Assembly (NCBI GenBank): GCA_036971615.1 | Contig: JAYKKR010000037.1 | Span: 1 to 64,000, forward strand | DNA: 64,000 nucleotides | DNA from: Amyloporia xantha | Taxonomy: Eukaryota > Basidiomycota > Agaricomycetes > Polyporales > Adustoporiaceae | Direction: 5' to 3' | Shown: positions 11,753-22,724 of the stretch, in pieces | Numbering within the stretch: the stretch's first letter is position 1 | Layout: each line of letters opens with the position of its first letter | Made by a program: the position numbers and the translations under genes | The notes under the pieces: generated by a model | The model's input: only the letters and a program-made list of their open reading frames with translations | Databases searched by the model: none | Told to the model about the DNA's origin: nothing

Positions 11753-14043
11753 ATGACTGGATTAACCGATTTACCTGTCGAGCTCTTTCTCGACCATCTG
11801 TTCCCATTACTTTCCATCTCCGCCCTCCTCAACTTGTCCTGCACCAACCGCTTTTTTCACGAACTTGGTTCAGACGAACCCTTTTGGCACAGAAGACTTC
11901 AAGAGGACTTCAATTTTTCCGGGTCAGAAACTGCCAGAAAAAGTGGCTGGAAATTCCTGTATTCGCGTCTTTCGCATCCCAGAGTGTTCGTGTGGGGGTA
12001 TGTCTTTGTGCCACTCTTGAAGCAGGGCGGCACCACTGACAGTTGCACATCAGCGAGAAGGGTCATGGGCGGCTCGGTTTGCACCCAAATGTGCTTTCGC
12101 GCATCACTATGCCGCTAGGAGTCCCCTACCCAGTACAATTGCATATTCCCGGTGTCCGTATCGTGAACCTTGTTGCGGGTGGAATGTAAGCAAATGCGTG
12201 CACTACACGAAATACTCTCTTTGACGTGAATCGGATGAATGCAGGTCATTCCACGCCTTGGACTCCCGTGGTGACATATACGTTTGGGGTGAGGCAATCT
12301 GCTAAGTTATGTGTCTCGTACTAACCATCGCTACAGGAGTGCTTAATGGCGCCGCTGGAGCGCTGCGAAGCGACGGGTACGCAATACCATCCAAAGCTGC
12401 CGAAACCCCCATGCGACTCAGTCTTTCGGTCAAGTTCCGCAGCATTAGGTGAGTAGTTATGATACCGACGGTCATATCACTCTCATGCAAGTCAACGCAG
12501 CTGCGGGCGCCTGCATTCCACTGCGCTCGACGCGGCTTCGCAGGTCTGGACGTTCACGTCCTGGGGCAGGCCTTTCAAGCTAGTGTCACACTTGTTGGAT
12601 AAGTCTTCAGCAGAGACGACTGCAGTCCAGATCGAGAGCGGGTGGGGATTCTCGTCCGTGCTAACTGAGTCGGGCGATGTGCTCGTGTATTGGCCATCCA
12701 TTGGCCGGATGAAGGAAGCTGTTGATGCCAAGAACGAGGAGCTTGATGAGCAGAGTGCGACAGTGCAGACAAGAGCGCTGCCCACTGACCAAGAACCGCA
12801 TGTCGTTCCATGTTACGCTTGGGATCTGCAGGGCGTCGACCCTGTACGCCTGCCGCCGATACGGAGCGATCAGTTACCACGACTCACCGACACAGGCCTG
12901 TCAGACCAGCAGCTCGATGGTGAGACGAAGCTGGTTAAGATCGCGGGCATGGACAGCGCGATTATAGGGCTGACGAACAAGGGCCATGTCCTGATGTACG
13001 GCTCGCTCGGGGGAGAAGATTCGTACCAGAATGGTCATTGGATATACGTATGTGCTCAAGGAATGCAACCTCGTTCCATTGAGCTCACTCCGTTTTGGGC
13101 ATGCAGCTCCCTCACTTCAGTGAAGTCGACAAAGTGAGAGCGCATCCGACATTCGCTACTTCTGCACCGGAAGGCGATCCATCTCCGGAGCCACCTGAGA
13201 CGATACACATCACTCATGTCAGACCTGCTTCTCTCGCTTTCTTAATTTTTGAGTTCGGAAGCTCACATCTATCATCCACAGATCTCTGCTCATTTCCAGA
13301 CTTTCGTCGCCTACTCCACTGGCGAGCGCTCCGTCGTTCTTATGGGCCGGCCCCCGACGACCTCATTTATTGTTACCGGTCACACTGCGGAGCCACTTGT
13401 GCCCATCGTGTTACCAGCACTGCAAAACCGTGGGATCATATCTGTTGTCCTCGGGGACTACCACTATGGTGCGCTCACCGACACAGGGAAGCTCTTGACC
13501 TGGGGTGCGTTTTCTCTGGGTGCCCTGGGCCTCGGCGATCCGGCAAAGATTCCTGTTGGGCAGCCGGGCGGCTTCCGAGACGACGCGCAGCGGCAGCGGT
13601 CGGCGGCGAGACGCTACGCCGACCTGCGCTCTATGCCACCGCCAGAGGTGAGCGTGCCTACAGAGGTCATGTTCGACCACGGCGAGAAGAAGAAGAAGAG
13701 GGAGAAATATTGCTTCGCTGCGGCCGCGGCGGGCTGGCACATGGGTGCGCTGGTCATTGACCTTGAGGTTCGTGGAGGGCACGCCGTGATCTTTTTGCTT
13801 ATATGCTTATGACGTGTCTCGCTTTAGCCAAACGAAGAGGATTCGGACGATGAAGGGGCCTTGGACATGCCTGGAGCATTTCCCGCGGATGATGAGACGC
13901 ACCCGCCATCTTCTGGTGGAGGTGGTTTGCCACAGGCGCCAGGGGAGTATCCTATGCTGCCGTTTGGACGTGGGAATCATTTTCGTATTGGCTTCGCAGG
14001 GCGGGGAATGCGTCGAGGCACCGGTGGTAGAGGCAGAGGATGA
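11753..14043 (+). CDS. F-box protein with RCC1 repeats
   Basis: This is probably the substrate adaptor of an SCF ubiquitin ligase, of the F-box plus RCC1-propeller type known in fungi (SAF1-like). Eight exons: 11753-11997, 12054-12185, 12245-12288, 12337-12448, 12501-13047, 13107-13217, 13282-13767, 13828-14043. Residues about 3-45 form an F-box (LTDLPVELFLDHLFPLLSIS...). RCC1-type blades follow, marked by the recurring VWG/TWG ends and SGDV, RGDI, TGKLLTWGAFSLGALGLGDP. The C-terminus is acidic and then glycine/arginine-rich (GRGMRRGTGGRGRG). Intron 6 uses a weaker GTCAGA donor, but the frame requires it. A decayed inverted copy lies about 4 kb upstream. The total is about 630 residues, as expected for the family. 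Confidence 0.88.
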
Positions 14044-14424
14044 ATATTAGCCATGCTAATAGAAGTCATACGAATAAGCGAAAGTGATGTACGTTACGAA
14101 GAAGTGCTCTAGGCTTATTGCTGTAATGTTATTTTTGAAAATGCCTTGCAACGCAAGTTCTGGAAGTTCATAAACCTGTGCATTACTAGTACACTTTGAC
14201 TTAAGAGGCCGATTACGCTTGTATAGCCTCCATCTGAGGTTGGTAAATGTTTCGATGGCGAGCGATCACATAAGAAAGGAGTGATCCTCAGTTTCATACT
14301 ATGGTAATACACGAAGTAGCTGCAGAGCGATGCAAGGAGGAGAAAGTCGAAGGGATACAAGTTGACGCTATTCTCCCATCGAACATCTACTAACCACTAC
14401 GCTATATCAGAAGCGTGCTTGCTC
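14044..14424. other. Convergent intergenic region
   Basis: This is the 3' space between the F-box/RCC1 gene (+) and the large unknown gene (-). No gene is supported. Confidence 0.5.
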
Positions 14425-17400
14425 TCAATCCGTCATGAAAGGCGCGCCCACTGACATGACATTGGGCCTGTGGGATACAAGCGTCACATTTTGACTGGTC
14501 TCTGGGAGGGCAACCTGCTGCCACTCTACTAGCTGGGACTCCTGGGAGTTTGAGATATCAGTTGATAGACTGGATGGAGACGTAGGAACAGATCCGAATC
14601 TTTGACGGTTTGATCTCAATTCGAAGACCACGTCTCCCCGAGAATTTAGCGCTGGATTCGCAAGCATGCAAGCGTGCATTCCTGAGAAACAGAATGGTCC
14701 TTCTCCCTCGAATTGGCGTAGCGATGCCAAGACGTCGGTGAGATCGATGGTACTGGGGAGTTCGGAGGCGAGACTGGAATGGAGGTCGATTTGCCCGACC
14801 ATGTCTCCATCACCCTCTGTTTCTGCAGGCTCGAGAGAAGGAGCGGTCACATCTACGATGCGGGCTTGGAGTCCGTCCTCGGTCGTCTCAAGGGTTAGGG
14901 ATGCGCTCCATTTTGCAGAAGATTTGGTACTGAGAAAATCCGTCAGGTAGATGGTCCACGACGAAAGAAATGCACGTACGCTCTTTTGCTCGTATCAAAA
15001 TCGAACGACGCTGCAATTTTGGCATCACCCCCAACCTTGATGTCTAAACTGTGGCCTGTGCCTGTAGCAGATATTTGTACGTAATTGCGCGTTTCAGCTA
15101 GAAGAAAATGACTTAGTGACATGATAAAACGAGGAGACAGCTGCAACTCACATGAGGCCGAACACGCTGCACTGACAACGTCATCTCCCTCCTGCTCATA
15201 AGTGAACGCTACACGATGCCACCATTTCCACCTCAAGGTGCCATCTTCGTTCAGCTCTTCTAAAACCCATCGACATTCGCGTCTTTTTCTCCGTTCATCT
15301 CTCGCCCACGCAACGAATTGGAGCGCCCATGCACCGTCTTCGTCCACAGGGGAGTATATCGGACTGACAGTCGTGATGCTGTTGACAAAAGCTAGAGACG
15401 CTAGTAGCCCTTGGTCTATCACCGCATCTCTGGAGAAACTGACGGTGCCCTCGGATAAACCTTTCCGTGTATCAATGGCCCAATCATTGCAATCTTCGAG
15501 TGTCGTGGAAGGCAATGGACGAAATGCCATCATACCCAGGATCAAGACGGCGGGTTCCATGCCAGATGCAACCTGAGACCAATTTTGTCGGGTAACGACC
15601 TCTTTCGAGTATATGCGACAGACAGCATCAGTCAAACCGAAGGAAGGTAGTGCACTTCCCGGCCTCCAGACTGGAATAGTGAGAAAGACATTCACGCAGG
15701 CTTCTTGTAAGACAGCGAGGTAGCGATCACGTAGGTAGTGAAGCACAGCGTGGACTTGGTCGATCGGCCGTGCATCTCCTTGTGACTGAAGGAGACCGTC
15801 GAAATGGGAGTATTCATGTAAAAATTGGGCACCTAGTTGATGCTAGATGTCAGTCTTCGGCCTTCAGGGTCAAGAGATAGAGCTCACTACTGAAGTCCAG
15901 TAATACATGTTGCAAATCGCATTCGTCAGGTTTACGAGTGAGCTCAAATATCTGCGATTCTGGAGAAAACAACGAAGAAGCGGCGTCTGACAAATCAACA
16001 TCTGTAGTCATTTTTAAATCCACTTCGAATGCAATCTTCCAATTCTGAAGCTCATAAATCTTGCTCCTGAAAACACGACAGTAATCAAAACAAGAATGAA
16101 AAATAATTCAAGGACAGCGGGCTTACTCTCTCCAAGGTACTTTGTTCTTCAGAAGCTTCATATCACCCTTCTCCACATACACCCAGACTATCGCTCGGCT
16201 GTTACTCAGTAACCGTACCATCATAGGCTTGAAAGTTGCTGAAAAGAAATCTTCAAATTTCCAACTAGCCAGAGTCTGAGATGAGTCTTCTGTGTTCGAT
16301 GCTGTAGCGAGTCTCCAAAGACGTCTAAATTGGGCGTTAATAGATCTCTGCGAAACAGCGATGACTTGATCGAAGCCATGCGTATCAGACTTCGTTACTA
16401 GTTGCTTCCATGATTCGAGCTTGCTATCGGTAGTCCTATCACTGGATCCATCCCCTTCCGAAGCAGGTTCGGCATCGCTTGATTCCTCATCTCCTTCGGG
16501 CGGTGTCGGTTCGATGGGAAATTCTTCATCATCGATGGAAGCAGATGAGCGAGGATCATAAATCACGAGATTGTTGTTGTTTTCCAGACAAGTCAGGTAT
16601 TCTTTGTCGAAGAACTTGAGCAAACGATCCTTGCATGTAGCGTTGTCTTCGTCGGATCCGTCGAGGTCGGGAATTGAGCATGCATTCATGCATATTTGCG
16701 CTTCTGCACTGTACATTCAGTATCAGAAGCAACTACAATCAAAGGACGTCGTACTCTGTGAGTCAATCTTGCGAATGAGAACACCGTCGCATTCCTCCTG
16801 GACGACATCGGCGACTATGGCAATCTCCAACCCCTTCCCAGTACACTGGGTGAGATCGCTGCATTTTATGAATTAAACACGAGGCTATACTATGATAGTG
16901 AGCAGACTTACTCGGTATTTTCCGCGCCTATCTCGAACGAAACTTCATCTACTTTGAAAAGCAGTTCGGCCTCCTTCGAGCAGATCGCACTCAAGAGAGG
17001 AGTTCCGAACTTCAAATGAAATCGGATATCGGATTCGTCTACGGTCCAAGAACCGCGGTACTCGGCAAGCGCTACAGCTGTCCAATCGGAGGTCTGATCT
17101 GTGCAGTCGTCTGCAAGCATAGCCGCCTTTAGCCAAGATGAGGAAAGCTGTGTATTGATCGCCTCGACAGAGGCACCGCATATTTCACCAACTTCGTCCA
17201 CAGGCCCACCCATGAAGGAATGGTCGATTGTTAATCTCAGATCGGAAGCATCGAAATCGGGTAATGAAAAAAGGACACTTTGGCCGGCGCTTTGGAGAAA
17301 TTCGAGGTACTTCATAAGGTAGTACCCGAGGGCATCCTGGTCGGCAGATGCCTCCGACACAAGGGTCATGAGTCGAGCATCTGCAGGTCTTTTGAACACG

Positions 17401-17923
17401 GGACAAAAAGTCATCGAATAAGCGGACATACTCAATAGATCCAGAATGACGAAGCGCATGAGGCTCTTCCTATTGCCATGTCCCAAGTCTGGAATATCGA
17501 CTTCGCGCACGGTAAAGGAGACGCGAAATTTAATTTCAACTTGTTCAATTTGCTGAATGCGATTCCTAAGGCAGATTCTGTGAGAACAGAGATGTACTCG
17601 GAACCAGGGACGTACTTGTCGGAAGACAACGTTGTCGTGTCATGAGTGCAGTCGAGATGATAGTGACCTTTTCTGATCCTCAGATATAAAAAGGCATCAT
17701 GGTTGCATATGAATTCGAGACGAGGCTTGTCAAAACTAGCCTGAAACATAGTAGCAGTTTCTGACAAAGCCCTGTCTTCATATTGACCGAAATAAAAATC
17801 AGCAAGGGCATGCGCGTATCCTTCAAGACGAAATAGCGTCAATAAATGTTCAAAACCGCAACTGGACATTACATACTGAGTGGCTCTTCTGAGCTGGCGG
17901 CGTTGCTGTGGTGGCTGAGACAT
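14425..17923 (-). CDS. Large protein of unknown function, many introns
   Basis: Open segments on the minus strand join into one protein of roughly 1000 residues from the ATG at 17923 to the stop at 14425. An alternative start is the ATG at 17869. The beginning contains SCGFEHLLTLFRLEGYAHALADFYFGQ, then ETATMFQASFDKPRLEFIC and IRKGHYHLD. This style recurs in large uncharacterised proteins of agaricomycetes, as far as I recall. Splices that restore frame are seen at 17578-17615 (only 38 nt), around 17430 (giving LLNARLMTLVSEAS) and around 14940-14990 (giving SKRATKSSAKWSAS). An acidic linker (DEEFPIEPTPPEGDEESSDAEP) lies near 16500. There is no signal peptide, transmembrane helix or catalytic motif that I can name. 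The borders in 15750-16120 are uncertain. Function unknown. Confidence 0.7.
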
Positions 17924-19352
17924 TCTACAGCATTGTGATAGAGCGCGTCCAGTTGCGCGTTGATGAAATACACTGCTTGAGGAGCACAATTCTCGCCGAA
18001 ACACATAACGATAAGAGTGCGGCTGGAGGGTACAGTGAGCGAGTCAGTCGTACACGTCAGTTCGACGCGGGGATACTCTGAGTGTTCCTTCGAGCTTATA
18101 ACAGAGCGTGAGGCGCGTTCAATCCCTTGAATTATCCACGCAGATCGCGCGTATAAGTTGGCTACTCTGTTTTGCGATGTCTGAGAAGAGCGGAAATGAT
18201 AAACATGCCTTGATCAGCTGTAATAGCATTCAAGGAATTAGAATGACGGTCTCATCTAATTCCAGGGTCCATAGATGCCGTATACTAGCAATTTTCTGGT
18301 CTCATGATACGACAATAGACACAGCCCACTTGATTACTGGCTGATAGACGTGCTGTTCATTCTGACCGAATAGCTTCCACAAAACTGTTTTGATTCCGCA
18401 TTCTCTTGACAGTACGACTCTTCACTAAAGCGTCGGCATCTCTATATATCACAAATCTCATTGAACTTTTTCAGTGACTTCTCATTGAAATAACTCTTGC
18501 AACCTACCTGCTCCAAATGACGCCTTTCGAGATCAAGCTCGAAGCAATTGTGGTTGCTGCAATAAACGATTGAGTGGCAGGATATATTGAGCAAAGGAAG
18601 ATCAACGACGCAAATTCAGTCTGCATTTAGGAGAAATTATCTCGTAAGACGATGAGAGATGTCACGACGAAGCTCTCAAGAACACACTCCAAGCGGCGCC
18701 ATTAGAACTGCTGCTCGAAGTGATCAACATTGATACAGTAGATGTCAGAAAAAGAAAGCGTGTGTGAGATGCTTGTCGTATTCGTTCATCACATTAAAAA
18801 ACGCGGATGTACACGATGTTCTACTGCAGCGAGGCAAACAGGGGTTCAATTGAAGGAAGATCGATAATCACCAAGTCCGTGTAACAAGGCCGCTGCTGCG
18901 CCGCTGAGCAGTACTCGTGTCCCACGCGTGGTGCGCTGAAAGCGGCAATAGGACACGAGAAGTCAACCGACTTGTGCATGTGAGACAGACCGATCTCACC
19001 ATGTAATTTACATCTCTCAAGATAGCTCGAATGGAAAAAGCAGCCAACTTCATACTGCCAATTATGTATCATACAAGGACACGGGAACATTGCCTAACGT
19101 CATGGGAGATGCGCCGGCCATCGATGATTTTGGCTAGGGGATTGTGAAGACCGCAGACGTAAGCTGCGATAACCCGACGGGCTCTGTATAGGATGGGTGG
19201 ATAGACCAGTCAAAGCTGCCATCCAACAGAGCATGCATCAACGTGCAGAATAGCCTTCGATGACTGTCGCTCAACTGTGATCAATATGAGGGATGACATG
19301 GACACTGCCAAGGCTCCGCCAGACGAGGCAAATGGCTATGCAAGTCGAAAGG
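17924..19352. other. Intergenic, about 1.4 kb
   Basis: Only short frames are seen, including 89 codons at 18821-19090 (-), none with recognisable content. The part next to 17924 should hold the promoter of the large minus-strand gene: a TTATAA-type box lies near 18095. Confidence 0.4.
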
Positions 19353-19976
19353 TTATCCCTGGAACTTCCTCATAGTCTGTATCTCATCGAGAAGAGCTTG
19401 CAATCTGTCATCATCAATTTTCACAAGACTGTACGCAGTCATTGAATTGAGCTCATCTAGCCGCAAAAACCATTGGGTCCGCTTACCTAGGGATCACGCT
19501 CTTCGCTTCTTCCGCGTCAGCGGGACATAGATTAGCAATTTGTGCTGTCTCAAATTGTGTGAGAGCAGGTTCTCTCCTCAGTGTCCTGTTAAAATCCATC
19601 GATTATTTCATGCACTCGAAAAGCACGCAAAACACGGTCTCACTCTCGGACAGCACTTGCGGAGTCCGTGGTATTGAACTTTGTAAACGTCTTCACATAC
19701 TCCAGTGTCTTGTTGTAGACACTGTATATAAAATGAATAGATACGTTTGTCAAAGCGAAGAGAAACGCACGCGGTGTCTGGCGCATCCTTGTCCCTGTTC
19801 TCGAGCAAATATTTTACTTCCGAAATCAGCAGACAACCAGCATTATTGAACTCTACACACGCAAAGAGTCAAAATGGAGCACGCCCAATCAAATATGTGT
19901 CCTTACCAGCGCCAAGCTTCAACACTGAGGCATCCTCCTCTTCAATCTGCGGTCGGTGTCGCAAGCGAGGTGTCAT
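19353..19976 (-). CDS. RNA polymerase II subunit Rpb4
   Basis: This subunit pairs with Rpb7 to form the stalk of RNA polymerase II. Five exons on the minus strand (19907-19976, 19771-19852, 19644-19721, 19487-19585, 19353-19428) add to 405 nt, that is 134 residues plus stop, and all phases fit. The N-terminus QIEEEDASVLKLGAEFNNAG, the segment VYNKTLEYVKTFTKFNT and the C-terminal HRDC-like part (LTQFETAQIANLCPADAEEA, ending LQALLDEIQTMRKFQG) match the conserved order of Rpb4, and the length matches fungal homologues. The ATG at 19976 is the first in frame with the conserved EEEDA start. The gene is divergent from the amino-acid transporter, with 281 bp between the two ATGs. No exon reaches 100 nt, so it is easily missed by frame-based calling. 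Confidence 0.92.
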
Positions 19977-20079
19977 GGTTGTGGCGAAGAGATTGTTTGC
20001 CCTTGTTTAGCAAAGGCTTTAGATTCTAACAAATACAAACAACCTCCCGCGATCGGCACGACACCACGACAGACTAGAG

Positions 20080-20085
20080 CACGTG
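20080..20085. promoter_or_regulatory. CACGTG in a bidirectional promoter
   Basis: A palindromic CACGTG (bHLH-type site) lies in the 281-bp space shared by RPB4 (-) and the transporter (+). TATATA at 20167 fits the transporter. Function is inferred only. Confidence 0.3.
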
Positions 20086-20257
20086 CCGGGACAGCCTCCT
20101 ATTCTGGCTGTCACTATTCCTGCTGAAAGCTTGCGTGCTATCTTGCACCTCGCAGCTACTCATTGCTATATACCCTCTCATAACGCATCTCCGCGTGCGA
20201 TCTCCCTCGAGGCTGGGACTCAAGTCCGATTACGACCTCGAGGATAGCGAATTCGAG

Positions 20258-22205
20258 ATGGTACAGACCTATGGTGTCGCTTCCACGGAAGAGCATGATG
20301 ATGCGCCTCCTCGACCAGAAAATGCTGGAGAAGCTGATGCACTGCTTGGTGCAGACGCAAGCACAAGACGGCCCAAGAGAGATGGACATGCGACTCTATC
20401 AAGCTCCGTGGGCAATCTAGCAAATACAATCATCGGTAGTGGTGAGTCATGCCCGCATTAAGATAGAATTCTCTCACTGACATTCACTGTGTTAAGGCAT
20501 GCTTACATTCCCCCTGGTGCGTATATAATACGTTGTAGTACTGCCTTACCTGAGGTCTCAATCTGTGCACAGGCTATGGCTTCGGCGGGCATCATTCCGG
20601 GCATCATAACATGTGTCTTCTCTGGTGGTGTGGCGGCTTTCGGTTTATATTTATTGTCGTTATGTGCCGTGAAGGCGCCGCACCGTCGGGCATCGTTTTT
20701 TGCCGTCGCAGAACTCACGTTCCCTCGTGCGGCTGTGTTCTTTGACGCTGCAATCGCGATCAAATGCTTTGGTGTCTCCATAAGGTTAGTTTGTGCTATG
20801 TTCGCTCCTGGAGAAGTTTGAACTTTACTCATCCCATCACCCCATTCGTCCTATCTTTAGCTATCTCATCATCGTCAAGTCGCTCATGCCTAACGTCGTC
20901 GCTGCCTTCTATCACGACCTGCGTTCTTCCGACCCGCCAGCTTGGGCGCAGTCAGGACGGGTTTGGATAACTCTGCTAATGGCAATACTCTTCCCACTGT
21001 CTTTCCTTCGTAAGATAGACAGTCTGAGACACACAAGCTATGTTGCTCTCTTCTCTGTGGGTGGGTGGTCTGTCCTGGAGAAGACTGTTCGATATCTAAT
21101 TGATTCATTCCCGTAGCATATTTGGTTGTCGTGGTGATAACCTGCTACTTCTTCCCGATCGAGGGTACCCAAGCACCCGGTGAAATTCACCTGGTGCACT
21201 TCACTCCTAGCTTCATTTCGACCTTCCCGGTGCAAGTATTTGCATATACGTGTGCACAAAATGTCAGTGGTTTCCCTGCAACGTTCACAATGGACTACTC
21301 ACATATCCGATAGATATTTCCCATCTTCAACGAAATATCTTCGAATACTCAAACACGCATGAACCTCGTCATCGGGACCTCCATTGGCTCAGCGGCACTA
21401 ATCTACGAAATTATAGCTATCTTTGGTTATCTGACGTTTGGCTCTAAGGTGCTCCACTTTCCATTCGTATCGTTCCTTACCGCTCAACAACTGTCTCAGG
21501 TCAGCGCGAACATCATAGCGATGTATCCGTCAACGTCCCTGTTCATAGCGGGTGGGCAACTGGCAATAGCCATTTTGGTGATGTTTTCCTATCCGTTACA
21601 AGTACACCCATGCCGCAATTGTTTGGACAAGGTGTTCCACATGGGGCACGTGTTGAAAAGTCTCGAAGGTGAAGAGGAAGTGGAAGACGAGCATGGTGGC
21701 AGTCCAGATATGAGTACTCTTAAACACGCATTGCTCACCATTGCAATCGTCGTGAGCGGATTCACGATTGCATACTTTGTAGATGATTTACAGATGGGTA
21801 CGTCTCGCCGGTGTATATTTGTGAAGTCTATCTGACCCGTGACAATGCACCGTATCACGTATTCATCAGTGCTGTCGTTTGTTGGCTCCACCGGGTCAAC
21901 CACGATTTCGTTCATCTTGCCAGGCATGTTCTACTGGAAGGTCAGTTGGGTCTCTTTCTTCCTGTTTTGCAGATGCACTGACCTAACCTAAATCCCACTC
22001 CACATCGAAGCTGTCACACAATAATCCAAATGCCAACAAAGCGCTCTCCAACGCAGCACTTGGATTGGCCATCTACGGGAGTTTTATATTCATCTTCTGG
22101 TGAGTAATTCACTGCCACTTCGACATCATGACAAGACTGAATCAACGATCCAGCCTGGGCTTCAACATCTATCAAGTTGTTACGTCGTCACAGTCTGTAC
22201 ATTAA
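20258..22205 (+). CDS. Amino-acid transporter, AVT/SLC38-like
   Basis: This encodes a multi-pass permease of the amino acid/auxin permease superfamily, closest in style to the fungal vacuolar Avt5/Avt6 group. The acidic, soluble N-terminus (EDSEFEM precedes the ATG in frame; the tail contains PRPENAGEADALLG) is followed by the signature SSVGNLANTIIGSGMLTFPLAMASAGIIPG, split by introns, and by about ten more hydrophobic helices, including IFGYLTFGS and VPFSYPLQVHPCRN-like segments before a loop rich in Glu. Exons start at 20258 and the second is only 20 nt (20497-20516). Later ones begin near 20573, 20864, 21116, 21318, 21500, 21870, 22010 and 22155. The stop TAA is at 22203-22205. It probably exports or imports amino acids across the vacuolar membrane; the substrate cannot be told. 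Confidence 0.85.
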
Positions 22206-22724
22206 ATTAGAATTCATGTGAATGCTTTGGGGGGGGCAATACTACTTGAAGACAACTGTTCTGAGATCATTGTTGTTCGTTAGGCAAAGCAAGAACAAGC
22301 GCACCTGCATTTAGTCAGGCTGGTTCACAATGCAGTGTAACGTGCTCGTGACGGCGTTACGGACCAACAGACGCTCGTTACTACTTTGTCGGGCGTCTGC
22401 CGTTCTCCCCGGCTTACCCTCAGACCTGATGCACCCCCCTTCCCTTTCCATCCAAAAGATCTCGTATTCCTCGTCAATCACTGCTGAAGCATTCATATAA
22501 CTTGTCTTTCATGTCTATTGGTGCGTAATAGAACTGTTAGCACCTTTGGAGGGCGTGTTGCGAGCGCCTAGCTACCTTTGCCCTCCCGGTCGTAACTGCA
22601 CACTGAGGCTGCGCAACTCTACATTTCTTTGAATATCTCAGTGTCATCCGCGCAGCTTGGCCATCCGGAAACGCCGCTCTGCTCACCGTCTCTACCTTCA
22701 TCCTCTCCGTCGCCACACACGACA
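22206..22724. other. Intergenic; 5' region of the R3H-SUZ gene
   Basis: The region has a G8 run near 22230 and pyrimidine-rich stretches, but no gene is supported. An in-frame upstream ATG at 22629 could extend the next gene by 32 residues. Confidence 0.4.

Noticed and set aside
12492..12880. Minus-strand frames of about 100 codons within the F-box/RCC1 gene
   Set aside because: Antisense shadows of a well-supported coding exon.
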